Assembly (NCBI GenBank): GCA_947462335.1
Contig: OX381705.1
Coordinates: 2,728,001-2,792,000 of the forward strand
Reading direction: 5' to 3'
From: Harmothoe impar
Lineage: Eukaryota > Annelida > Polychaeta > Phyllodocida > Polynoidae
DNA: 64,000 bases
The notes beneath the pieces are model-generated. The model was not told where the DNA came from. It saw only the letters and a list, made by a program, of their open reading frames with translations, and made no database searches. The position numbers and the translations under genes were made by a program. This document shows, piece by piece, positions 1 through 8,720 of this stretch. The first letter of the stretch is position 1. The number at the start of each line of letters is the position of its first letter.

Positions 1-194
1 GTATCCCAAAAATGCGCTTGTCCTGGATGGAACATTCGCACTCCTGCGGGTATCTGCCTCCTTGACGGCATCTAACCCCTCCGGTGATAAGGCTGACGCC
101 TCATCGGGAGACCTCGCTGCTCCGTCCAGAGCAGGAGGTCTGCGCTACTGCACAGGCTAACCTGCGTTTCACTCAGAACTGGTCACGGCACCAG
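1..194 (-). mobile_element. Leader of a minus-strand LTR retrotransposon, body off the left edge
   Basis: Read on the minus strand, this sequence follows directly after the LTR at 195-606 and starts with a primer-binding site, so it is the untranslated leader of an LTR retrotransposon that continues beyond position 1. A minus-strand ATG at 71-69 opens a frame that stays open to the edge (about 23 codons) and could be the start of gag, but it is too short to recognise. The element family (Gypsy or BEL/Pao) cannot be decided without the pol gene. Confidence 0.6.
181..193 (-). promoter_or_regulatory. Primer-binding site of the LTR retrotransposon
   Basis: The minus strand reads TGGTGCCGTGACC one base after the LTR end. 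It begins with TGG, the complement of the CCA tail of a tRNA, at the position where reverse transcription of an LTR element is primed. I have not assigned the tRNA. The site is also part of a short palindrome (ACTGGTCACGGCACCAG on the plus strand). Confidence 0.6.
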
Positions 195-295
195 TGTAAT
201 AAACGATACTTTGTCTCTTTATGATATTGGTAGAGTATCAATTAAAGAACAAAGTCGACACAGTTCGGATCAAGTGTTACAGGTTGCAAATCGGG

Positions 296-301
296 TTTAT
301 T
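296..301 (-). terminator. Polyadenylation signal in the LTR
   Basis: AATAAA on the minus strand, downstream of the TATA box and about 100 bases before the LTR end. It fits the 3' end signal at the R/U5 side of an LTR. Confidence 0.45.
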
Positions 302-444
302 CAGAAAACCTAGACAAGCAGTATCTATGTGTGCGAACTCCCTATAGAGTTCGGAACGGGTCAGTAGGCTAATCAGCCGTATTGATCACAGGGTCTCCTT
401 GCCAGCGTGGCTCAGAGTAACCGACGAGTACCGTCAGATGCTGG

Positions 445-452
445 GTATATAT
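445..452 (-). promoter_or_regulatory. TATA box of the LTR promoter
   Basis: The minus strand reads CTATATATACCC here, roughly 155 bases inside the LTR from its 5' end and upstream of the AATAAA signal, the usual place of an RNA polymerase II TATA box in an LTR. Confidence 0.5.
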
Positions 453-624
453 AGGCAGCCAGCCTGCGCGCGCACACGCAGACCGGAAGCCTATAGCGAC
501 CTCTGTCCATACCCCAAGCCCGGGGTAGGTGCTGCCACCTACCGTCGGACTGAAGGGTTCGGACTGAGCTCGCAACACAACATCCAACAGCACTCGTCAT
601 ATAACATACCCGTATAACCCTAGC

Positions 625-2949
625 CCCTACACAAGTAATTCACATTTCTCCTCAATGGCATGGTATTCCCTTGTTAAAACCAGAGGACAGGCCGTACATG
701 AATTTGGCTTCTTTCCGCTGTAGTGCCCTATGTCTGACAAATAGCTATAGTGGACATAAACTTGACAAGCCTGTGCTAAGATTGCAAGGAATGACTTATA
801 GCAACAAATGGCCAGCAGCGTACAGGGACTTTCACTGCTGCTGTAGAGGGACTGTCCTGACTTCAGCTTCATGCACCATACAACAGGATATCCTGGTTCT
901 GCAATTCAATAAGTATCAGGAAAGAAGAGCTTTCCAGAGGTGGAGAAGAATGGGCTACCAACTGTCCAATCTCCCCAAATGTCTGTCTGCTGCTTATAAG
1001 TCAGTTGAAATATGTCACCTTTAGATCATCTCCCAGTTGGCAGGTTCTGCAGAAGCCAGGACGCTGTCAGAAACCACTCCAGAGTGTATTATATAGAATG
1101 ATGAACATGTCAGGGGCAAATATAGCACTGGGTGAGGTGAGGTTGACAAATGAGGGAAAGGAGGGGTAATACTGGAAAAGAGTTGTCATGAGGAGGGAAA
1201 GAAGCAGGAAAGACTGGAAAGAAAGCAGTAACAAAAGCAGTAAGGAAGGGGTGGCAGAAGAAATAAGGCAGCAAGGAAATGGAGGAGGAATAACTGAAGT
1301 AAGGCCAAAAGAAAGGAAGGAATGATGATTGAATACAGCAATGTGATGGGAATCTGGAAAGAGGTAAGGTACGGGACAGATGGCCGAGGGTGCAAAAGAC
1401 AACATGCACTCTCCATACATACATCAGCCTCAGTCAATGTTTGCAGAGGGTGAGGTCAATGAGACTAAGATGGAGAGACCTGTTTCTCAGCTTCCACCCT
1501 GCCTGATCTATCACTACAGCGAAGGTGGTAAATACCACAGGGAGGCTGACTAGGGGGTTATAAATGGACTGTCTTGTGGAGGTTTGTCCCAAAGTGAGAG
1601 AATCCTAACCACCACATTGTATTGTGGTAACCAATCTGAGGCAGAGAAGAGTAGTCTCAGATTTGCTCAGAGGTAAATATAAGCAGATATAAGTCACACA
1701 AAACTTTTTTTGGGGGGTGGGGGCTCTGGCCCTGATTTGTCAAACATATTAAAAAACTAACTAGCACTGTGCCTGGAGATGACTGATATGAGCAGGATTT
1801 GCAAACCACATTAGCTGCTTAGGTAATGGTACTGTGAGGACATTGTGTAGGCAACCAGATTAAAACGGTCTCATATCCAATTCTGATATTTCCCATACAT
1901 GCTCTTCTCTATGCACTAGGTATTATTTGCTAGCTCTCATTCACACCAGGACACTCATATTCCTTGTGGTAGCATACCAGTTGTTGACTAATCAAATATT
2001 TAAAAGGAATAGAAATTGGATGCTGGGTTTGTCATTATGAGAACGATATGTGGCTCTTATCATCCAAAGTATCCTTTGCGAATGTATATATGAATTTGCT
2101 GTTCTTAGCTTTATTTCATGAGGCATTCTCCTCATTATTATCTGTGCATACATGTAGTTTATAAAGGTTTCCATACCAAATCTAAACCCACCCCTATATA
2201 TTGATGAGCACAGAGTATCATTCACCGACCTTCATGCACAGCCAAGGTTACAATTTGCTTCTACCTTCCTGCCCGTAAACAATGCTAAATCAACATTCTC
2301 ATGTGTTTGTCTGACCTAGTTTATTACCAGCCACTTAATACCCTTACACCATGAGAGCTAGGGTCCCAGTCTAATGATGAAATCTACACCTGGAAGAGGA
2401 GCAAGGCTTTGTCAGCCCTCTTGTTTGTTCTCCGTGACAATTGTAGCATTCATGACAATGTGTGTTGTACGATAAGCATATATCATAGCCCCTCTCTCGG
2501 TTTACCCAAACCCTACACTGCTTTTACAGTCCAATACCACTTTTAAAACTACTTTTTTCTACTTAGAAAGATATATTGTTATCGGAGCTAGACTGAAGTG
2601 CTATTTACGTAGGCCTTGATGTTTTTGATTGTATATGTTTTGGGTTGTTTTGATGAATATGTCTTTTATCAATTTGTCAACTGATAATGCATTTCCAAAA
2701 TGTCAGCTGATGCTGAGTAAAGTTTGCCGCTGTATTTTACCAGGAGCTATTTATGGAGGGGATTTCTCCAGACCACATGCAGAAATGTTTGTGACATTTG
2801 TGATATACCAAATGTGACCCTAGTGACAAAGATTTACAACATCTGGGATATATGTGAGGTGAATTTATACATGGAAATAGATATCTGTTAAATAAATCAG
2901 GGCAATAGCCAGCATCTGTTCTAGAATGGCATGGTAGTCAGAATGTGAT
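625..2949. repeat. Copy A of a long segmental duplication, left part
   Basis: This stretch is clearly homologous, with point changes and indels, to 15,636-18,850. Both copies start with the same CACATTTCTCCTCAATGGCA block (643 and 15,649) and run in parallel about 15.0 kb apart until the LINE insertion at 2950. The purine-rich part at 1150-1400 gives long Leu/Ser/Phe-rich frames on the minus strand, which I regard as artefacts of composition. I see no gene. The homology begins just beyond the LTR end at 606. Confidence 0.85.
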
Positions 2950-2956
2950 TACTTGT

Positions 2957-2966
2957 AAGATGGCGG
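2957..2966 (+). promoter_or_regulatory. YY1-like motif at the LINE 5' end
   Basis: AAGATGGCGG lies about eight bases inside the inferred first base of the element and matches the core of the YY1 consensus. In mammalian L1 a YY1 site at a comparable place guides accurate transcription start; that a similar role applies here is inference. Confidence 0.5.
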
Positions 2967-3212
2967 ACACCGAGTAGACTCGGGTCGAGGCGGAGCTCCA
3001 ACAATTCTTGGGAATTAGACAAGACAAACTGATTTTCCAAACCCCATTGTTTGACACCGACTACATAAAGGTACCTACGACATTGGATAAGTGTTGAAAA
3101 TACCTTAATCAACCTAATATCTCGTCAAGTGGACGATTTATCATGAGTCGACCGAACCTACGTAGGACGCGGCCCCAGCCGCTGTCGAAAAAGGCCGGTA
3201 CCCCGGAGATTA

Positions 3213-4838
3213 TTGACTGTCCAACGCTTGGAAAAGAGAGTGGAAGAACTCGAAGGTTCTTATGATACCAACTCTACCGACGTACAAGAAATGGAATCAC
3301 GACTTACCAGCCTAGAAAACAAGTCCACTGCGTCAGAGATACTACTGAATGAGACGGCCCGGCTACTGAAAGCGCTGTCAGACAGGTATGACTCCACTGC
3401 TACACTATGTAAACAAAACGCAACCGCTGTCATAACTCTTGACAGTGATTTAAAAACGGCAGAGGAATCCATTCTATCAACACGACACATTGCAAACAAC
3501 ATGAAGGATAGAATCGATAGATTTGAAGAAGAGGATAGGCGTAAAACTCTGGTAATGACTGGCATACCTGAGCAAAATCGTGAAAACTTACGCAGATATG
3601 CTGACGTTCTGTTCCGCGACCTTGACCTCCCGTATGGGAATGAGAAAGTGGATCAAGTATATCGCCTTGGCAAATACGACGACAAGCAAAAGAACCCTCG
3701 ACCTCTGATAGTGAAATTAGCAAACCGAGGAATAAAGGCAGAAATCTATCGTAACATCCAAGGTCTCCAAGGAAAAACTCATTGGCTAGGTGTATCTCTA
3801 CAGGACGAACTGTCACCTCAGGAAACCAAAGAGTACCATGAACTACGATCAATTTATTTTCTGGCGAAAAAGTACAAATACGAGAATGTCAAGCTTAGAC
3901 AGAGGTCCATCATCATTGGAGCAAAAACCTACGCGCACAAAGACATACCTGTACTACCAAATGGTCTAACCCTGAGAGCAGCAACTACCTACAAAACAGT
4001 AGATGGACTTGCTTTTAGATCAGAGCACAATCCCCTGTCGAATTTGTATCCATGCACCATTAACCTCAATGACAAGGTGTACTCTTCAGTAGAACATGCC
4101 TTTCAACACGACAAGGCCCTATCTGGAAATGATCCAGCAGCTGATGAAATCATGCGAACGACTGACCCATATTCATTAATGAAACTGGGTAAAGAAGTAA
4201 CGCCAGGACCAGGCTGGAACAAAGGATCCACTACCCTCCTATATAAACTGCTACAGCAGAAGTTCAAGGATCCAACAAGAGCCAAAGCACTGACGAGGAC
4301 TGCAAAATGGCACCTGTACGAATGCACTTTCCACCCCGTGTATGGGGTGGGCAGACATCCAGGAAATGTCCACTCACTGACGTACGAGACTGTAAAAGGT
4401 GGTAACCTCCTAGGTAGGATGCTCGAAAAAATCAGAGATGGACTCCTGACCAAAACCAGTGATAAACCAACACAACAGCAACAACAACAACAAGACGGGC
4501 AACAACAAGTGCAGCAACAACAAGTGCAGCAGCAACAGCCTGAACAACAACAAGAAACCCCTGACCAAGAAGTACAGCAACCAAGACAACCACCGGGTAC
4601 CCCAGAGGCAAAAGAGGGAGATGAGAACCAAGATGGTGCTACTGGTCAAAACAAGACTCCTATAGGAAACCTAGATCAAGAAACTTTCAATCTGCTTGAA
4701 GAGGTGGAAAAAATGGCCCAAAATGACAAAGACGAGCAATGGGACAAAGATAGTGACATAGACATTGCAAACAGACCCGGTAATGGTGAAGAAAGTGACT
4801 ACTCACCAAACAATGGTTCTGAAAAAATCAGGGTGTAA
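3213..4838 (+). CDS. LINE ORF1 protein: coiled coil, RRM-like and CTD-like RNA-binding region, NADAR domain, Gln-rich linker
   Basis: Probable RNA-binding, particle-forming protein of the LINE. Counting from the TTG at 3213, residues 5-105 are heptad-rich coiled coil; 110-190 look RRM-like (KTLVMTGIPE as first strand, RPLIVKLANRG at 163); 190-255 resemble the C-terminal domain of L1 ORF1 (LSPQETKEYHELR). Residues about 265-412 match the NADAR/YbiA fold: FRSEHNPLSNLYP, SVEHAFQHDKA, a GW motif, YECTF, and GGNLLGRMLEKIRDGLL. A Gln-rich linker (about 420-460) and an acidic tail follow. NADAR proteins act on ADP-ribose adducts, including ADP-ribosyl-guanine; activity here is inferred. The frame is open from 3147 but its first ATG is at 3291. 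An ATG at 3143 opens the next frame, so a one-base shift near 3213-3235 probably separates the native start from the body in this copy. Confidence 0.88.
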   Translation: MTVQRLEKRVEELEGSYDTNSTDVQEMESRLTSLENKSTASEILLNETARLLKALSDRYDSTATLCKQNATAVITLDSDLKTAEESILSTRHIANNMKDRIDRFEEEDRRKTLVMTGIPEQNRENLRRYADVLFRDLDLPYGNEKVDQVYRLGKYDDKQKNPRPLIVKLANRGIKAEIYRNIQGLQGKTHWLGVSLQDELSPQETKEYHELRSIYFLAKKYKYENVKLRQRSIIIGAKTYAHKDIPVLPNGLTLRAATTYKTVDGLAFRSEHNPLSNLYPCTINLNDKVYSSVEHAFQHDKALSGNDPAADEIMRTTDPYSLMKLGKEVTPGPGWNKGSTTLLYKLLQQKFKDPTRAKALTRTAKWHLYECTFHPVYGVGRHPGNVHSLTYETVKGGNLLGRMLEKIRDGLLTKTSDKPTQQQQQQQDGQQQVQQQQVQQQQPEQQQETPDQEVQQPRQPPGTPEAKEGDENQDGATGQNKTPIGNLDQETFNLLEEVEKMAQNDKDEQWDKDSDIDIANRPGNGEESDYSPNNGSEKIRV

Positions 4839-5855
4839 ATAGCAACAAAGGGCTCGTCTGCCCCTCCCGAATGAACTGACTTTGTAATTAGTGTAAATAG
4901 CTATATTTTGAAATTTCAATAATATAATATCAAAGTCCATCTGACTAGAACCCAAAAAAAAAATTATGAAAAGAAATGTTACTCGTTTAAAAGTGATATA
5001 AAAGCTGGTCAGATAACAGATCCTTAATTATGATTACCTATCTCAATGTAATGTCATATTAAAACATAAAACTTGACGTGAATATACTATCATGAAATTG
5101 CTTAGATGTAGATATTTTGAATTAGATCATGTATTTAGTTGATTGTGATAGACAGAACTGTATGCAAAATAATGCAAAATTTACCGGTACTTAACTTGTA
5201 TACTTAAGACATTATGGATTCTACAGTGTACTAAACATGTGTACATGTGCCAGTAGGCTTAAAAATGGTTTAAATTTGGTTTAAATATAGATTTATGTTG
5301 AGTTCACAGTATCGTCTTAATTAAAGACAAACTACCGGTAAAAGTGTGAATCGAACGTGTGCTTTGAAATATGTATATGTATATGTCCTGGTGGTGTAAA
5401 CTTGGGATAGTAATGAAGTAAAGACATAAACTACCGGTAAAAAAAGTGTGCACCGTATGTGTGTATTGAAATGTGTATATGTGCTGGTGGTGATAATTTG
5501 GGAAATTAAAGACATAAACTACCGGTAAAAAATGTCCATCGAATATGTGTATTGAAATATGTATTTGGTTTAGTTTGGATTTTTGAACTTTGATTTAGAT
5601 TTGACCTAAGCTTTGGTCTAATGAATTTAAATTTATAATTTTATTTGATTACATTACTTGATTCAAAATATTATGCGTGAACATGGAGCATTCAGATCCC
5701 CTCCAATCCAGCCCTTGCTCAAAAATAAGGTATGAGTAGCCACACGTGCTGTAGCTCACTACCTGGGGTTTTTTCTCTTTTGGAATTTTACTTTTAAAAC
5801 ACAATTCTTAGTATGAGGATTCAACATTCAAGTGAAAAGGTTGTTGACAATTTAC
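4839..5855 (+). other. Long inter-ORF region of the LINE
   Basis: About 1 kb of very A+T-rich, non-coding sequence separates ORF1 from ORF2, far more than the short gaps usual in LINEs. It contains a three-unit tandem repeat (5323-5570) and many TTTAAAT-like tracts. No continuous reading frame links the ORFs, so ORF2 must be reached by reinitiation, an internal start or a separate transcript. Which one cannot be told from sequence. Confidence 0.7.
5323..5570 (+). repeat. Three-copy tandem repeat between ORF1 and ORF2
   Basis: Units begin at 5323, 5420 and 5508 with AAAGACATAAACTACCGGTA (first unit one base shorter) and continue through a variable part rich in GTGTATTGAAATGTGTATAT-like sequence. 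Period is about 90-97 bases and the copies have diverged. Each unit carries ACCGGT, which also occurs elsewhere in the element (for example near 5180 and 6530). Confidence 0.75.
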
Positions 5856-8720
5856 ATGGTTGACACAACCAGACTCACAAAGGGGAAAGGTCAATGCATT
5901 ATGCATCTCAATGCACAAAGCATTAGAAATAAATTTGATTTACTTAAAAAAGAACTTCAAAATCAGGGCATAAATGTATTGTTATTCTCAGAAACGTGGT
6001 TAACTGAAATGAATGCTGACAATGATTACCATATTGACACATTCAACCTGTTCAGATGGGACCGTCAACGGCAAATGAATGCGGGTGGCCTATGTGCATA
6101 CGTCAAAGAAAATTTAACATGCACAGATAAAGATCTACTTGACTTAAATGTTAGCAATGCCAACATAGAAATTCAATGGCTAAAGATTAACAATGGTATG
6201 CATAAACAAATGATCATTGGAAATGTTTATCGTCCTCCCAGTGGGGACAAAAATGTTTTTCTAACCTGTTTGAGAAATATGCTGTCAAATATCCAAAATA
6301 TTGAAAACAAGGATGTTATTGTAACTGGTGACTTCAATATCGATGTTCTTCCAGAAAGTAATATCAAAAATAAAATGTATGAAGATATGGCAGATTTTGG
6401 CCTGAAACAGTTAATACATGAGCCAACGAGAAACAAATTGTCAAATACATGTATAGATTTGCTGTTCACAAACATAAAAGATGTAGAAGCAAGTGGAGTG
6501 GCGCTGCTAAATACAAGTGATCACTTACCGGTATATATTACTATAAAGAGGCGAACCGAACACCTAGAACCAAGACACTTTATAGGAAGATCGTATAAAT
6601 CATATGACAAAGATAACTTTTGTAAACTATTCAGTGAACTTCTTTGGAATGAATTTGACGACAGCGAAGATGTTGAATTTCTTTGGGACATTTTTGAAAA
6701 CAATATCAATAAGGTGCTCAACCTAATATGTCCGATAAAGAATTTCAAAATAAAGTACAAGGAAGAACCATGGCTTACACCTGAGTTAACAGCGCAAATA
6801 ATAGAAAAAAATCAAGCTTTAAAAAAAGCTAGAAGAACAAACAGAATTTTAGATTGGGATATTTCAAACAACTTGAAAAACTTATGCTGCACTGCTATAA
6901 AGACAGCTAAGCAATCATTTGTAGTAGATGAGATTAATAGAAATACCAAAGACGCAAAAAAAATTTGGGCAGCCATGAAAGCCATTGTACCTTCAAAAAA
7001 AGGAAAATCTAAATTGATTAATCTGGTAGACAATGATAGAGATGTTATCAAAAAAGAAAAAGTTTCTGAGTACATAAATGCAGTTTTTACCGGTATTGGC
7101 CCCAAGCTAGCTGAAAAGCATACACAGGAGTGGTCTTTTACTGGAAAAACTTGTACGAACGAGATGCCTACATTTGACTTTGACAAATCTGATGTAGAGA
7201 AAGTAGTTAAAGATACAAATGTGAGCAAATCATCGTCTTTGAAAAATATTTCAACAAAAGTTTTCAAAGATGCAGTTTTATGTATGTCTGATCGTTTTAC
7301 AAAAATTTTACTTTTATGTGTACGCAAAGGAATTATTCCAAAAAAATGGAAAATTGCTAGCGTGACTCCTCTACCCAAATCTGGTGACCTTACAAACGTA
7401 TCAAATTACAGACCCATCAGCCAGCTTCCCATACCAGGAAAAATTTTAGAACGTTTAATTCACAATTGTATATCGATACACCTAAATGAAAACAATATTC
7501 TGGCCAAAATTCAAGGGGGTTATCGTAAATCTTGTTCAACTTTAGACACTATTTCAAAATTAACAAATGATATTTTAAGGGAAAGAAATAATGGGAGGGC
7601 AACAATGGCAGCTTTCATCGATACAATGAAAGCTTTTGATTGCGTAAATTACTCTATACTATTTAAAAAATTGGAAAAATATGGAATAAAAAATCAAAAT
7701 TTAAAATGTTTAAAAAATTATCTGGCTGATAGGGAACAGATCACCATAGCAAACGGAGTCGTCTCACCCCCCTTACCTTTAACATGTGGCGTTCCACAGG
7801 GGAGTATTCTAGGTCCTTTGTTGTTTTTAATTTATGTGAATGACGTTGTACAAAACATGGAAAATGTAAAAATCTTACTCTACGCTGATGATACCGTACT
7901 TTATTCACATGGTAGCAGTCCTTTGACTATTAAACCATTTTTAGAATCAGGGTTAGCAACCTATGCTACTTGGTCAACTAAAAACAAATTATCTATGAAT
8001 GAAAAAAAGACAAAATTGGTTTATTTCACATCATCCATACGGTACAAAAGTCTCCATCTACAAGACGTAAAAGTTTCAGTCAATAATAACTATTTACACT
8101 TTGTTCAATCCTACAAATATCTAGGTATTATTTTAGATTATGAATTAACATATAATGCTTATGTAAAAGATTTAAAAAAGTCGTTGGGATACAGGTCTTA
8201 TTTACTAGGCAACTTGAAAACGTTTGTACCCACAGATATAATGCTCAGAATTTATAAAACCTACGCTTTACCTGTCATTGACTATTCTGACATTCTATAT
8301 AATGGTGCTAATGCTGATTTGTTATCCGACTTACAGAGAATACAAAACAGATGTTTAAAACACTGCCTTAAATTGCCTGTACTGTCATCTACTGACTATA
8401 TACATCAACAGGCAAATCTGCCAATGCTAAATGAACGCAGGACATATCACGCTAGAGTACAAGGTTATAAATTGGCAAAAGACCAAGAAAACTGTGCAAC
8501 AAATACATACCGTACAAGAGCTTTTACTGCTCCTATCTTAAAATATAATATTATCCACACTGCATCGTATCAAAGGTCACTTGAAGTGTACGTATCTCAG
8601 ACATGGAATGCTCTAAAACCAGAAATGAGAAATTCTGAAACTGTTTCGATATTTAAAGCCAAGGCAAAAGAAATGCTGCAAGACACAATTCCAAAAAACA
8701 AGAAAAATATCTTTGCCTGA
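5856..8720 (+). CDS. LINE ORF2 protein: APE-type endonuclease and reverse transcriptase
   Basis: Enzyme for target-primed reverse transcription: it nicks chromosomal DNA and copies the LINE RNA onto the nick. I take the first ATG, at 5856 (954 residues); the frame is open slightly upstream without ATG. The endonuclease (about 14-230) shows LNAQS with N19, SETW with E46, GDFN with D159 and N161, and SDH with D222/H223, matching the catalytic set of APE-like LINE endonucleases. The reverse transcriptase (about 470-760) has PLPKSGDLTNVSNYRPIS, FIDTMKAFD with D589, GVPQGSILGPLLF, and YADD at 676-679. The C-terminus has the WNALKPEMRNSETVSIFKAK pattern common to Jockey/CR1/L2 elements. I see no RNase H domain. 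Length is normal for this group, there is no internal stop, and the sequence is markedly more A+T-rich than the 5' part of ORF1. Confidence 0.95.
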   Translation: MVDTTRLTKGKGQCIMHLNAQSIRNKFDLLKKELQNQGINVLLFSETWLTEMNADNDYHIDTFNLFRWDRQRQMNAGGLCAYVKENLTCTDKDLLDLNVSNANIEIQWLKINNGMHKQMIIGNVYRPPSGDKNVFLTCLRNMLSNIQNIENKDVIVTGDFNIDVLPESNIKNKMYEDMADFGLKQLIHEPTRNKLSNTCIDLLFTNIKDVEASGVALLNTSDHLPVYITIKRRTEHLEPRHFIGRSYKSYDKDNFCKLFSELLWNEFDDSEDVEFLWDIFENNINKVLNLICPIKNFKIKYKEEPWLTPELTAQIIEKNQALKKARRTNRILDWDISNNLKNLCCTAIKTAKQSFVVDEINRNTKDAKKIWAAMKAIVPSKKGKSKLINLVDNDRDVIKKEKVSEYINAVFTGIGPKLAEKHTQEWSFTGKTCTNEMPTFDFDKSDVEKVVKDTNVSKSSSLKNISTKVFKDAVLCMSDRFTKILLLCVRKGIIPKKWKIASVTPLPKSGDLTNVSNYRPISQLPIPGKILERLIHNCISIHLNENNILAKIQGGYRKSCSTLDTISKLTNDILRERNNGRATMAAFIDTMKAFDCVNYSILFKKLEKYGIKNQNLKCLKNYLADREQITIANGVVSPPLPLTCGVPQGSILGPLLFLIYVNDVVQNMENVKILLYADDTVLYSHGSSPLTIKPFLESGLATYATWSTKNKLSMNEKKTKLVYFTSSIRYKSLHLQDVKVSVNNNYLHFVQSYKYLGIILDYELTYNAYVKDLKKSLGYRSYLLGNLKTFVPTDIMLRIYKTYALPVIDYSDILYNGANADLLSDLQRIQNRCLKHCLKLPVLSSTDYIHQQANLPMLNERRTYHARVQGYKLAKDQENCATNTYRTRAFTAPILKYNIIHTASYQRSLEVYVSQTWNALKPEMRNSETVSIFKAKAKEMLQDTIPKNKKNIFA

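Larger units (their letters stand above)
195..606 (-). mobile_element. 5' LTR of an LTR retrotransposon
   Basis: This 412 bp block begins TGTTATATGACG and ends TTTATTACA on the minus strand, giving the TG...CA ends and the short TGTTA/TAACA-type terminal inverted repeat expected of an LTR. In the same orientation it has a TATA box (452-445), then an AATAAA polyadenylation signal (301-296) about 100 bases before the end, and a primer-binding site directly after it. That order (U3-R-U5-PBS) marks it as the 5' LTR of a minus-strand element. Short frames on either strand are not genes. The duplicated target site cannot be checked because the other end lies outside the window. Confidence 0.7.

Noticed and set aside
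1067..1437. Leu/Ser/Phe-rich minus-strand frames, also at 16,354-16,724
   Set aside because: Overlapping frames in all three phases come from a purine-rich plus strand and do not show one conserved protein; the region is part of a duplicated repeat.
4410..4649. Leu-rich minus-strand frame and Asn-rich plus-strand frame over the Gln-rich linker
   Set aside because: Shadows of the CAA/CAG run in ORF1.
5856..8720. RNase H domain in ORF2
   Set aside because: After the reverse transcriptase only the short conserved C-terminal region is present, without the acidic RNase H motifs, as usual for this LINE group.
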